Source: Symbiodinium sp. CCMP2592
Taxonomy: Eukaryota; Sar; Dinophyceae; Suessiales; Symbiodiniaceae
DNA length: 64,000 bases
Direction of reading: 5' to 3'
NCBI GenBank assembly: GCA_905221615.1
Contig: CAJNDT010000323.1
Span: forward strand, 178,777 to 242,776
Below, one piece after another: positions 18,728 through 29,668 of this stretch. Position numbers and translations under genes: made by a program. The notes beneath the pieces were generated by a model, which was given only the letters and a program-made list of their open reading frames with translations, was not told where the DNA came from and ran no database searches. Numbering within the stretch: the stretch's first letter is position 1; the number at the start of each line of letters is the position of its first letter.

Positions 18728-19780
18728 ATAGATTATCGAGTCTGTTGAGGGCAACCACACTCTTATTCAATAGCTCGGTGGGGTGAGCGACAACGGACAA
18801 CATCAAGATCAAATCCCCACGCAAGATTAGCTTTTCAACGTTATCGGTCAGTTGAAAGTTGAAGTTGTTCATGTTAACCTGCCTTTTCAATTACATCAAT
18901 CAATGATGCTTTTTTCGAAGCATCAGATTTTCACGGTGCGGACCTTGTTCAGTGAGGCTGGGTGACCGGGGTTCAGCAAAGCTGCTGCCAAGGATTTCTC
19001 CACCGCACATCGGTTTCAAACACGAGACGGTGTAGTGTTCGCCACGGATGTTTGAATTTGTCGAGCTATCTTAAGTGATTACTTCAGGTTCCTTGCGGAT
19101 CCACCAGGTCACCAGGTCTCCTACCAAGGCACCCAAAAACTTGCCCCACGACGCCAGACAGACTTGCCGCCAGTATGAGCCTGTCTCTTCAGTGAAGGTG
19201 TTGCGGAGATGTGGTTCGGCTGCTCTCTGGAAGAGTTCTTGTGGGTCCTTATGAGTTGTCTTTCGGATTCGTGGGGACGAGGGCTCTGTCAATGAGGATT
19301 CTCCATTACAGCCATTGTAGGGTAACAGCTGCGGCGTCGAAGCTTTGATTCGCTGTCCGATTTCGAAGGAGTGCATCTCGAGACATTGTGCACCCCCTGT
19401 TTACCGAACTTCGTGATTTCTCCTTGCCATGGGTCAGTGGGCACTCTTCGGCCTTGGATTTTTTGGCCTGGGGTCCAAACTGGCCTTGGCTTTCGGGGGA
19501 AGCCCATCCACTGATGGCAGCTGCTTGCTGCAAAAGCAAAGGCCGGAGAAATCGATTTGACAAAGTTAGTATACATTTGGTTCGACTGACAGGTCGTAGG
19601 GTTGCAGCCCCGCCTGTCCGGCAACGCAGTGCTAAACCCTAAGCCTAAATCCGGCCACCGAGAACGTTTGACATTAAGGCAAAAAACAAGTGCACTCGCG
19701 ACCTCTAGCTCTTAATCAATCATTTTCGTCCGTACACAGATCGATACAAGATTCACATATTAGGCGCACTTCCAACTTCA
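18728..19780. other. Intergenic, no gene recognised
   Basis: Short frames only. A small hairpin, GATGCTT-(6)-AAGCATC, lies at 18905-18924. Telomere-like words (CTAAACCCTAAGCCTAAA) occur near 19630. Confidence 0.5.
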
Positions 19781-19789
19781 AAAGACTGC

Positions 19790-20575
19790 TGCAGAACTGT
19801 GTCCAGGGATGACGCCAGCCGTCACTTCAGTGACCTGTCCGGAGTGGCTTTGTCCACAAAGATCGCAGCACTGGCCGACTCCCTGGAACCCGGCGTCACG
19901 CGGGACCTCATGAACTCTTTCCGCATCTGCGGCTCCTGCAAGAAGTTCCGCCGTTTCTAGGTTAAAGCTGCCAGGGTGTTCTTGTCCTGTGCGGAACCTT
20001 CGGTCTTTTAGCCCTAAGCCCCAAACCATCCCCCCTTTACGATTTACGACCCAGGCCCCAAAGCGTACACTATATGTAGAGGCCGATCTGGAGTCTCAGA
20101 ATGTCTAGTCAGCCAGGCTTTGGCGAGGAATTCGATGGCGGATATTTGACCTGCATGGACCATTTGGCGAAAGGAGATATTAAGGCAGCGTATTCTATGG
20201 GCATCAGTCATCACGATGGTTGGTCCAAGGACATCTCCACGAACTATGACGTGCCTGTGTTTCAATACGATTGCACCGTGGCTAAGACTGCCCAGGACTG
20301 CTCAAGCCCAGCAAGCACCGAAAATGATTCTCCTCTGAACCCTGAATCTTAAATCCCAAACAAATGTCCTAAGCCCAAGCCCGAAAGCATTAATTTTAAA
20401 CCCCAAGCCTCAACCCCAGTTCCTGAGACTCCAAGACATGACAGCCCCACGATTTCACAGACCCACATCCAAAACTCGTCCAACGATGCCGAAGCACACC
20501 ACAAGTTCAGGACTGCGACAAGTGTAGCTTCTACAGAGCTTGTCTCAAGGGTGAGGACGGTGATGCTGGCTTTCC
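19790..20575 (+). CDS. Partial multi-exon gene, FkbM-like methyltransferase family
   Basis: Three probable exons on the plus strand. The first (about 19795-19955) reads SRDDASRHFSDLSGVALSTK and ends ICGSCKKFRRF. The second (about 20119-20300) reads GEEFDGGYLTCMDHLAKGD, AAYSMGISHHDGWSKDIS and VPVFQYDCT. The third (about 20511-20560), after the acceptor TTCAG, reads QDCDKCSFYRACLKGED. The order GGY-L-C, then a glycine-containing strand SMGI, then YDCT is like the start of the SAM-binding domain in FkbM-like families that I recall as expanded in dinoflagellates. No later exons were found, so it may be truncated. The methyltransferase role is inferred. Confidence 0.45.
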
Positions 20576-20848
20576 GGATTCCGTGAGCCTCGTCCATTCC
20601 GCATGGCTCTACGGGGCCTTTGAGTTTTGTTTAAGCTTTCAGGTTTTGTGTCGTAAGGGTCTCTGGCAGTTGAAGACGTATGCACTAGACTAGGATGGTT
20701 AGTAGTAGGCTGATGCCCTCTCCAAACGTCTTGTCCTCTTGACAAAAACAAGGAGCATGACCTTGAAGCAAGTCGACATGCCGCCGTTATGTTATTGGCG
20801 GTTGACCGTTTGCTGGGTTTTCGCCAAGTGCTTTGATTCAACAGGGGT

Positions 20849-21151
20849 GTATATCTATATCTATATCTCCATCTCTACTTATATGTATATGTATACCTAT
20901 GTCTATGTATACAACTATATCTATATCTATATCTGTATCTGTATCTGTATCTGTCTATGTACAATATACATACTTGTACATCTACACACACACACATAAG
21001 TACATACACATGTACGTACATATGTGTATATATGTATATGCACATATGCATATGTGTGTGTATATATATATATATATATGTATGTGTATACATGTGTATA
21101 TATATATGTATGTATGTGTATACATGTGTGTGTGTATATATATATATGGTA
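20849..21151. repeat. Microsatellite: TATATC, TATG/CACA and TA tracts
   Basis: A mix of TATATC, ACACAC, TATATG and TGTGTG repeats gives long but meaningless open frames on both strands. Confidence 0.9.
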
Positions 21152-21371
21152 CCCCCCTCCGGTACCCAGGTTGTGTTATGTTCAAGTCAGACGCCTGGTC
21201 CCTAAGATGTTTTTTGTGTTCCTCGGTCGTTGCGTCCCTGGGAAAACAAGTTTTCGTTTACTGTGGCTCCCGGGGCTTCTAAGTGTAGCGTCTACTGCAT
21301 TTTGCTCTCGAGCTCTCTCCAAATTCATGGAACGTGCTGGAAATGTGGGGCTCCCGAGGTTCTTCCAAATT

Positions 21372-21476
21372 CATGGAAATTGTTGGAAGTGTTGGTAAAA
21401 CCAACAATTTCCATGATTTGTTTGCGGGGAATCTTGGAAATTGTTGGTTTTACCAACATTTCCAACAATTTCTATG
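21372..21476. repeat. 44-base inverted repeat with nested dyads
   Basis: The arm at 21372-21415 (starting CATGGAAATTGTTGG) pairs with 21433-21476, with few mismatches, around a 17-base spacer. Each arm also contains its own palindrome-like centre, GTTGGTAAAACCAAC. Confidence 0.8.
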
Positions 21477-21479
21477 ATT

Positions 21480-22640
21480 CCCGAAACTACGGCTCCGGCT
21501 CCCGAAGTTTCTCCAGATTCATGGGAATGGTTGAAAATCTTGGTTTCGCCAGCATTGCTTGGACGTGCATATTTCGGGACGTTGTTACCGAAATTTGCGA
21601 TTGAGCAGATGTTATGTACTGGCGCGCGGTGTTTTGCAAACAAGCGGGTATGGCATTTTTTGCATCCTTGATTAAACTCACTAGTTGCTCCCACAAGAAG
21701 CTAGGCAATTAATAGTCTCCGCTTAAAGACGCTACTGTGGGAACACTAGTTCATGGGTTTTCTGTTTATCACGTACAAGGCTATAACCCATGTCTAAGAT
21801 TCAAAACTTCATTATGGGAAAGCTATTGCTGCACGAGCATGCTTGTGCCGGCTTAATCACCCACTTCTTAAGATAAATGTAGAAAGCATTTATTTGTGTC
21901 GCTTGGTGTTTGCATGGGGGTCTGTGGTAGTTGTGGTTGTGTGTTTTATTTGGTGTGGCACTTGTGCTTACAATAAAAACAAAGGGGCCCTTAGTCAATG
22001 AGACTACCGTTTGCACCAGAATTGTGACATACATCGTTGTCAACCTTGTCATCATTTGGTAGGTGCAGAATTTCGAAAACGATTCTGCGACCAATAAAAT
22101 GGATATTACCTGTATGATGCACACACTTTTGATGAACTGAACTCGGGTTAATTAATTAAACATGTCGAAGTCTCCTGGCGTGAAAACACTAGCAAGTTCG
22201 ACTGTGACTAACAAACAACAACATCCAACCCAGAGTGTAATACGCAGCCACGACGTGTTGGTTCATGTTTGACTTGGAACACTAACAACCCACTCTCAGC
22301 AGGTAAAAAAAGCAAGCAAACGTGTGACTTGGTTAACCCCAAATCATCCTACCAAGAAGTTATTGAAGCACACGTGTACGTATTCATGTGGTACTCTCTG
22401 GTAGGTTTATACTCAACTTAGCAGAATGTACAAAACGCAGGACTCAGCAGGTACTACATTTACTTTCTAATGCTTGGCTATTGTTAAGCAAGGTTCCTGA
22501 ACAATATACGAAGTACTCCGAATAAAAAATCACAAGAGTAATTGACACAGTACAACTTGATGCATAAAGTAAAGAATCCGGGCGAGTTTCAGGGTTGGGA
22601 ATTTTGGAATTTCTTTGCAAGCCACGAAGCACTGCTATGC
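21480..22640. other. AT-rich non-coding sequence
   Basis: No frame or family recognised on either strand. No tandem repeat of note. Confidence 0.45.
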
Positions 22641-22866
22641 TTAAGTTTCGTGAGCTTTGAGGTTGGGAAAAGATGAGTTTTTGAGCAGTACAGTGTTTTG
22701 TGAGGTTTTAACAACGAGACACTGCAATGCTAAAAAAAACAAACTTTTCCCAACCTCAATCCTCACGAAACACTGTAATGCTCACAAGGTTTCAATCTTT
22801 GTAAGGAATCTGAGATGCCAGAATATTTGGCTCTTTTGGGATTTTTGAGCCTTACAGTGTTTCGCG
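22624..22866. repeat. Cluster of short dyads and a repeated 18-base motif
   Basis: CGTGAGCTTTGAGGTTGGGA (22649 onward, 24-base arm) pairs with 22745-22768 with two mismatches. A motif close to GAAACACTGTAATGCTCA recurs about five times in both orientations (near 22627, 22684, 22718, 22768 and 22847). Confidence 0.6.
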
Positions 22867-23040
22867 ATGTCCAGGACAGGCCACGCTGTATCACAAGATA
22901 GACGGGAGCTCTCACCCGCTTTTAAAGGACTAGAGGTGCTACATTATGCATCTTGGGGAACAGCAGGAGTTTGCTTTACTCTTGCTTGCTAAGTATGTCT
23001 ATCTATACATATATATATATATAGAAATTTGGATACTCCG

Positions 23041-23660
23041 ATTTTAGGTCCCAATAACCAATAAACCATTCCTTCCCCCCCCTATGGGCCAGAGCTATTG
23101 GTGTATTGATTAGTGGCGGTTTGAATTGGTTTGTTGGTTCTTGGTTTATTGCTTTGTGTGTTATTGGTTTATGGGCTCTTCCAAGTTATAACCCAGGGGG
23201 TTGGTTCTAACCGTGATCACTAAACCAATAAGCCAACCACGAATACACCAATAACGGTTAAACCGATAGCAGATAGATCAACATAACAACACACCAATAA
23301 CCAACAAACCAATTCCCTTCCCCCTATGGGCCAGAGCAATTGGTTTTGTTCGATATTGGTGCGTTTGTTTACTGGTTAGCGGTTTATTGCCTTGTTGGTT
23401 TCTGATGTTGCTAGTTTGTGGGTTTCTTCGTCTCCCTCCCCCCATGTGCAGGATCCACTGGTTTATCGGTTTTTGGTGGATTGGTTTACTGTTTATTCGT
23501 GGCTTGGCTTATTGGTCATTGATATATGGGTTTATTGGTTTGTTGTTTTCTGTTTCAAGGGTTCATTGGTTTTGCTCCATTAACCAATTCTTCCTCTCCC
23601 GTTTGGCAGGATGTATTGTCTTGTCGGTTTATTGGTTATTGGCTTGTTGGTTCATTCTAG
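23041..23660. repeat. Degenerate TTGGTTTATTGG / CCAATAAACCAA repeat block
   Basis: Forward and reverse-complement versions of the same word alternate. CCTATGGGCCAGAGC appears at about 23081 and 23323, giving a period near 241 bases; weaker copies of its surroundings lie near 23440 and 23590. Confidence 0.7.
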
Positions 23661-25800
23661 TCATTCGCTGACGTACATATATGTACATATAACAAGTACA
23701 GGTCCTCACATTCAAGTGAAGATACCTGTGTACCTGTACATGAAAAGGACGCCACAACATTACTTCCTAATGCAAAGCTCAATGAACAGTTGCATGCAAC
23801 CTACCTAATGTTGTACATGTTAGTGCGATCTAGCATCAATGCCAACAGTCAGAGACACCGCATACAGGTGCAGCTGAAGATGCAACATTTTGCGGTCGTA
23901 ATTGAAGTTGTAAGTGTGGGCACCGACATGGATCTGCACGTAGCTGAAGACTGCACGGTCTACGTGAGTATGTGAGTGCATATGTCATGCTTAGCTTCAT
24001 ATGCCCGGTCTATCACCACAGATTTTTAAGGTGTATGTTTTAGGGTAGATGCTTTCGAAGGACAGACCTATGCATGGCTTGTAGCAATGTAGCACGGTAT
24101 ATGATGCAGCAAACGCAGCAATATACTGGTAGCATAGGTCAATAAGCATCTAAGCGGGTCACACGATTCAGACCGTGTTTTGCTTACCATGAAAGAGCAT
24201 ATGCCAGTGCATGGCAGCAGTATACAGGAGAGACCACTCGGTAATAGAAAGGCGCATAAAGACGGTAGGTAAGGGATATACCACGGCATTTTAGTCTTTC
24301 AAATGAAGCCTTACATTCCTTACATGTTCTCTTTTATACAGCTATGATTGTTTGTCGGATTGTCTGTTGTGGTTATATGGCGAAACTATTCAACACAGGT
24401 GCAAGGGCACTATACTGCTAAAATACTAAACCATCACATAATTCAACCCTTTGTCCTCAATGGGCAGAGACATAGGGAGAGAGGATCTCATAAACCCCTA
24501 AACCGTTAGGCCAGTAAACGAACGTATTGGTTTAAGGCGTGGAGGATTGGTCTAGTCTAATGGTCAAATTTTTGTTTTTTTTGGAAGGGGCTAAAAACCT
24601 AGAGGACCCGAAATAGGGGTGACCCATGTCTCTCGCACTCATTCTCTCGCTTTCTCTCTCTATATATACATATGTATGTGTATGAATGAGATGCTTTGCT
24701 TCTCATAGTGATTATTAAATTCCTCAAGAGGGGAAAGGATCTTCGGGCATTGGGGATTTCTTTGCTGCTCGGGATGGGTGGCAGATTTGAGCAAGACCGA
24801 AACCCCAATGCCTATGGCCGCAAACAAGAAGCCCCCGACCTCTGGAAGTTGCAAAGCCCTAAAGCAAAACCCTCCTGTGTCCGCAAAAGGCCCCATAAAC
24901 CTTAAAGCTGCGCGGCAGGTCCTGACAAACACTACCAAGGCCGATATCCCAGATCGCTCTCTGCTGATGCTCAGATGCCTAAGTAGGCCTTTGCTGAGTT
25001 CCGGGTTTTAGGGCTGTAGAGTCAAGTTTTGTCTTGAGGCTTGGGAAATACTGGAGGGTTTCAGGAATTTCGAGATTGTTGTGTTTGGGGATGATGGGTT
25101 CAGGGGTTCAATGGGCTGGCTGAGGACACTGGCTCTGCACGGCTTAGCTGTTCGGATTGTCTACAAGCTCTTCAAGACCGCCTGTAGACGTCGTAGGTTT
25201 GCTGATCCTTGAACTCCATCATGCATGTGTGCATGTGCGCCCCCGTGCTCGCCGTGCTCGTTCTCTCTCTCGCTCTCTCTCTCTCCCCGCGGAGCACGAA
25301 GATGCCCCAGAGAGGGTACCAGCTGAAGGTCTTGTAGGTCTGTTTACATATGTGCGCATGCATACATGTGTTGGAGAAATATATATATATATACACACAC
25401 ACATACATGTACATTTTTATAACTTTTATATATTTAGATGTATTAGATGTATACAGATATGTATATGTATTTATATATACACACATAGATACAGATATGT
25501 ATATATGTATATACATATGTGTTAGCACATAAGACCCCGTTCCCCGTTGGTTTGCTGGCCTGCCCGCCCGCCCAGAAGCCTTGCTCCCATAACCACCCCC
25601 CTACCCCCCCACCGTATCCCGTTGGTTTTTGTCTGCTCCCTTGCAAGGGTGTGGGCTTGGTCTTGAGAAAAAACTGTACAGTTTTTAGTACAGGTTTCAT
25701 AGGAGGAGGGCACTTGCTTCAAGCTACCGTTAATCGCAGGTATGCAATGTGATGGAATGCGATCCTGCCCTTTGTACACATCCGAAGCCCTGAATCAAGC
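23661..25800. other. Non-coding, low-complexity stretches
   Basis: Holds a TATATA/ACACAC microsatellite (25378-25520), a CTCTCTCTC tract (25264-25285) and G-rich text with telomere-like words such as GGGTTTTAGGG (25002-25012). No gene recognised. Confidence 0.5.
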
Positions 25801-26162
25801 TCTGTGGAAAACTGTCATGGTAGCGGAGACCTAACCATAGAGCCCGCACGAGGTTCCAGGCCCTTCTGGTTTCACCCGATTGTGCTGGCAGCGGTGCTGG
25901 CAAATTTCTCCTTTGCCCGGAGCGGCTGCACTTTACTGGGCCCGCGCGGCAGCTGCACTTCGCTGTGCCTGCCTTTCACATTTTTCTGTGCAAGCCCTCC
26001 CGGAGTCGAGGCGTGTCGCAAGAACTTTTATTGGTTTGTGGGGGAGCAAGCGAGGCCCGAGCATTTCTGCAAGGGCCAGAGGAAGTGAGGTTCAATTTTC
26101 TTGGTTGCGTGGGCGGCCCTGGGAGGTGCAAGTCTTTGCCTGCATCTCTGCCGCACAGAGTG

Positions 26163-26852
26163 ATGGATGGAACAAATGGTCAAGGAGTTCAGCCCCAGGC
26201 GGGGCACCAGCAGCCCCAGGCGGGGATGGATGGGCAGCAAGCCCATGCAGGGCAGCATCAGCAGCAGGCCCAGGCGGGCCAGATGATGCCAGCAACCGAA
26301 GTGGACAGGCTGGTGAGGCAGAGGATAGAGCAAGCTTTTGGAGGGGTGTTCGGCCGACTTCTGAACACAAGCGAGCGCACAGCCCAGGCAGCAGAAGCAC
26401 AGGCGAATGTGCAGAGGAGCGACAATCTTATCAGGGGCTTGAAGCTGGACATGTTCAAGCCCACCACGCGTGAGGAGGAGCTGCGGGGCTGGAAGGAGTG
26501 GTGGTTGTCTTTTTCAACTTATGTTTGTGCCCACGACCCTGCTTATCAAGATGACTTCGGCGAGATCGACCTGGAGACAGCCGTGACGCATGATTTCATG
26601 GATGCGGCCCAGGTGGCTCGCAGCCAAAGGCTCTTTGGACTTTTGTGCTCGGTGCTTAAGGGCAGGCCGCTTCTTCTGATAAGGAGCCTCGAGGACGCGC
26701 TGCGGCTTTGGCAGGCCTTCCCAAAGGAGTTGGTTCTTGCTACTGTTGTGACAGGCCTCCGGGAACCTCTCCGGAGCCAGGTCCAGCTGAGGATGACGGA
26801 GAAGACCACATACAATGACGTCAGGGAGTGGGTCCTGCAGTTCGAGACTTGA
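26163..26852 (+). pseudogene. Copia-like Gag, internally shortened
   Basis: Starts at ATG 26163. A Q/A/G-rich leader (QPQAGMDGQQAHAGQHQQQ) precedes a helical core with EELRGWKEWWLSFSTYV. The core then jumps from LLLIRSLED to ALRLWQAFPKELVLATVVTG. In related Gags that I remember a longer helical region lies between these motifs, so I infer an internal deletion. The end, MTEKTTYNDVREWVLQFET, is the usual close of the capsid part. Several small hairpins with AGGC loops lie in the leader. Confidence 0.65.
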
Positions 26853-27792
26853 ATGCTTCATGGAGCTCTTCCCTTTCGGGCTCGAAAGGTGCCGCCTCTT
26901 GAGGCGGACCGCAGCCCACGTGTCAAGGGCAAGTACGGCAAGGGCAAGCAAGAGCAAGGACGGCAAGGGCAAGGACGGCAGGGGCAAAACGAAGGACGGC
27001 AAGGGAAAGACCAAGGACACAAGGGCAAGGACGGCAAATTGGAGCTGGTCGGGCGCTGGTGCTGGGAAAGGCTGGGGATCATCATGGCAAAGCCCTGGCA
27101 GGAAGCAGCCCTGGAACAATGGGGGCAAAGACTCGCAGCGTTCAAAGTCAAAGGGCAAGGGCTTTGGAGGTGGATGCGCCATTTGCGGTGACCTTGGCCA
27201 TTGGAAAAATGAGTGCCCGAAGGCACGCGGCCGTGTGAACCAGATAAGACGGTCAGAGTGCCTCCGGGAGCGTGGCTCCAAGCACCACAGCGGTGTCTTG
27301 GGTGCCCTCGTCTCAGCACCTCGCGCCCAGCAGCAGCAGCAGCAGGCCTTTGGCGTGAACCTGGTTTCTGCGTATGCGGGGCACATGGACGTCTTTGATA
27401 TCACGGAGGTTGACGCGACAGAGGCCGGGGGACGCGGAGGATGGGGCTATCCTGGCCTCCATCGCCGAGGGCGAGGCTTGCGGCGTGGACGCGGTCCCCG
27501 CCTACTTCCTGGACGCCGCTGACGGTGACGAGGAATGGAAGTTTCGTTGTGCTAGGTCGGCCCAGAAGTTGTTGTGGCAGTTCGGGCCGTTCGTGCCCAG
27601 GACCCTGTTGTTGTGGACGTCATCCTGGACAGCGGGGCCGATGTGTCAGTGGCTCCTCCGCCTTGGGAAGAGGACCCAGAGGGCCAAGGCAAAAGGATCC
27701 CGGAGATTGACACAAGGATCCTCCATGTGGGCCTCCGGACGGTAGAGGGCGGCGGGGTGACGAGTTCAGCGTTGCAAGGACGGAGTCGGTGA
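26853..27792 (+). pseudogene. CCHC nucleocapsid and retropepsin remnant of the same element
   Basis: In a different frame from the capsid part, a lysine/glycine-rich run leads to CAICGDLGHWKNECP, a C-x2-C-x4-H-x4-C knuckle near 27176-27220. After an interrupted stretch the retropepsin motif VVVDVILDSGADVSVAP appears near 27610-27660 with the catalytic D-S-G intact. Homology ends near 27780, with no integrase or RT following. The fragment is thus the 5' third of a retroelement. The CCHC knuckle separates it from the CCCH-type Gag at 113. Confidence 0.7.
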
Positions 27793-28014
27793 TCGTCTCG
27801 ATGGGCCGGCTTATCCGGGCCAGGTGCCTTGGTGATTTCCATGGAAACCCTACGACACGGAGGAATGAGCACCAAGTCCCAATACGCTTGAGGAGGAACA
27901 CCTCGACCATGATGGCAACGATTGCGGCCATCACTCTGGGACAGGCGGAGGACGCTGGCTGAAGCGAAGTCAGGCTGAATTTCGCCTATAGAGAAACCGC
28001 GGAAGGAGCTTGAC
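27793..28014. other. Junction between two element fragments
   Basis: Short frames only; no family recognised. The Gag-protease fragment ends and a DIRS-like fragment begins in this interval. Confidence 0.4.
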
Positions 28015-28707
28015 GTGGTCAACTCGAAAATCACCTTGAAGGACCAGACGGTGGATCTTCAATGCCAGCTTCACACACCACTCTGCCTGCACCATGCTCT
28101 TCATCGTCGGGCGCTTGCAATGGATCTTGCTGGGGTAGCCAGCTACAGTGTGAGCATGGAGTTTCACGAGTACTTGATGTCACATCTCACCATGGAGCCA
28201 CCGCCTGGCTATCATCAGGTTACACTGCATCAAGTTCTAGCAGCCGACCGAGCCGCTTGGTTGCGACTCGCCGAGAAGCTTCCTAAAGGGCTTCGCGCTG
28301 GTCCCGATGGTAAACTCCCGTTGGACGTCGAGCTCCCAAAGTTGCAGGTGCGACCCGAAGGTGGCTTTGCATCTCTTACCATTAGGACCTTCTACATCGT
28401 CATCCGGGAACGATCGCTGGAAGGCGGCCAGGGCAACGATTCGAAGATCCAAAGAACTGGAGGCAAGGGTAAAGGGAAGGGCAAAACCAAGACTAAAGCC
28501 ACTCCTAAGTCTATGCCTGTATCCCTTAAAGATAAGTGGTCGCGAACCAAACGCGGTGTGCCGATCTGCTGGGCCTTCAACACGGAGGAGGGCTGCAGTG
28601 CAGCCCCCGCTGGAGGCAGGTGCCCGCGAGGTGTCCACCTGTGTGCTGAGCCTAATTGTCAGAAACCCCACTCTATTATCAATCATTCGAAAGTTGCCAG
28701 TGGGTGA
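28015..28707 (+). CDS. Gag-like protein of a DIRS-like element
   Basis: The N-terminal part contains SVSMEFHEYLMSHLTMEP and PPGYHQVTLHQVLAADRAAW, comparable with the broken Gag at 12321. A K/G-rich linker follows, then a finger-like region CWAFNTEEGCSAAPAGGRC ending in H-x-C and C-Q-K-P-H. This resembles the CCCH arrangement at 12797. The frame stops 25 bases before the methyltransferase-like frame. No wider family name is known to me; the Gag role rests on the finger and position. Confidence 0.6.
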   Translation: MVNSKITLKDQTVDLQCQLHTPLCLHHALHRRALAMDLAGVASYSVSMEFHEYLMSHLTMEPPPGYHQVTLHQVLAADRAAWLRLAEKLPKGLRAGPDGKLPLDVELPKLQVRPEGGFASLTIRTFYIVIRERSLEGGQGNDSKIQRTGGKGKGKGKTKTKATPKSMPVSLKDKWSRTKRGVPICWAFNTEEGCSAAPAGGRCPRGVHLCAEPNCQKPHSIINHSKVASG

Positions 28708-28731
28708 GCATTTCAGAACGCAGGTTGTGAC

Positions 28732-29480
28732 TTGATTGAATCACTACAGGTTTTCCTTAACCGTGCTAGGGCTCGGGTAACTGGTGTTTCTGTTGAGTCA
28801 CTCTTTGGCGTCGAAGTTTTTGCAGGGTCTGGTCGCTTGACTTGCGAGCTCCGCAGGCTGGGGCTTAATGACAGTGTTGGTGTAGACAAGAATGTCGGCC
28901 GATGCTTGATCGCAGCGGTTTTGCGTCTCGACCTTAGTGACGAGCAAGCGCGTGAGCTTGTCATTCAAATGTTAGAAAACCCCAATTGTGCCTACGTTCA
29001 TGTTTCTCCCCCAGCCTTGAGCCAGAAGCATCGCAGTTTGAAGCACCGTGATGGTGCCGATGCTTCATGCTATGCAGCCTCGTGTAGCTTGTTGTACGAG
29101 TTCTGCGGGAAGCTCTTTAGCATGTGCTGGTCGAAAGGCATTCTCTTCTCATGCGAAAACCCTGGACAGTCAGAGCTGTGGCGAACGTCACAGTGGTGCA
29201 AACATACGTTGTGTTTAAACTCCATTGATACTGTTTTTCACATGTGCATGTGGGGGTCTCTCAGCCCCCGTTTCACACGCATTGTTCACTCTGTGCCTAC
29301 ACTTATGCAGCTTGGTGTTCGTTGTTGCGGTGTTGGTCCCAGACACACTCACGAATCGCGGAACGTGCTTCATGACTCTACATTCCCCTTGGATCTCAGT
29401 CGTGCCTGGGCAAATGCAATCGTAGAGCAACTTGTTGCCTTGGGCGCCCTGCCACGTGCCCAGGTGCTCGTTCCTTGGAT
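28732..29480 (+). CDS. Cytosine-methyltransferase-like domain of the DIRS-like element
   Basis: VEVFAGSGRLTCELRRLG looks like SAM-binding motif I, and SVGVDKNVGRCL supplies the acidic residue after the second strand. VHVSPPALSQ stands where C5-methyltransferases have the catalytic Pro-Cys, but Cys is replaced by Ala. FSCENPGQSELW resembles motif VI (ENV-like). The domain ends at about FPLDLSRAWANAIVEQLVAL. It is probably catalytically dead, or belongs to a related but different class. Past 29480 the frame no longer resembles the domain; in the alternative frame QPTRKKVPPLVSEFR aligns with QPKASKTVPLVPEHR of the element at 57900. Confidence 0.55.
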
Positions 29481-29650
29481 GAGTCCCGAGCTCCTGTACA
29501 CCGTGAGGCTCAGGTGGCAGCAGCTTCACAACCAACACGCAAGAAAGTGCCCCCTCTTGTTAGTGAATTTCGCTGTGTGGCGACAATTGACACGTCTACG
29601 CTTTTTCTCGATGCAGCTTGCAAGAAACTTGAGGCGCCGGTTCCCATTCC
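29475..29650 (+). pseudogene. Remnant of the polyprotein linker upstream of DIRS-like RT
   Basis: The plus-strand frame at 29475-29675 encodes QPTRKKVPPLVSEFR, matching the linker between the oxygenase-like domain and RT in the 56984 element. The element is cut near 29650, where LINE sequence begins. Confidence 0.45.
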
Positions 29651-29668
29651 TGCAGGTGGGGGCTCCGA

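Noticed and set aside
19071-19376. A 101-codon minus-strand frame
   Set aside because: No motif, no family resemblance and no splice context.
20833-21282. Open frames rich in Ile, Tyr and Cys
   Set aside because: They are microsatellite translations, present on both strands.
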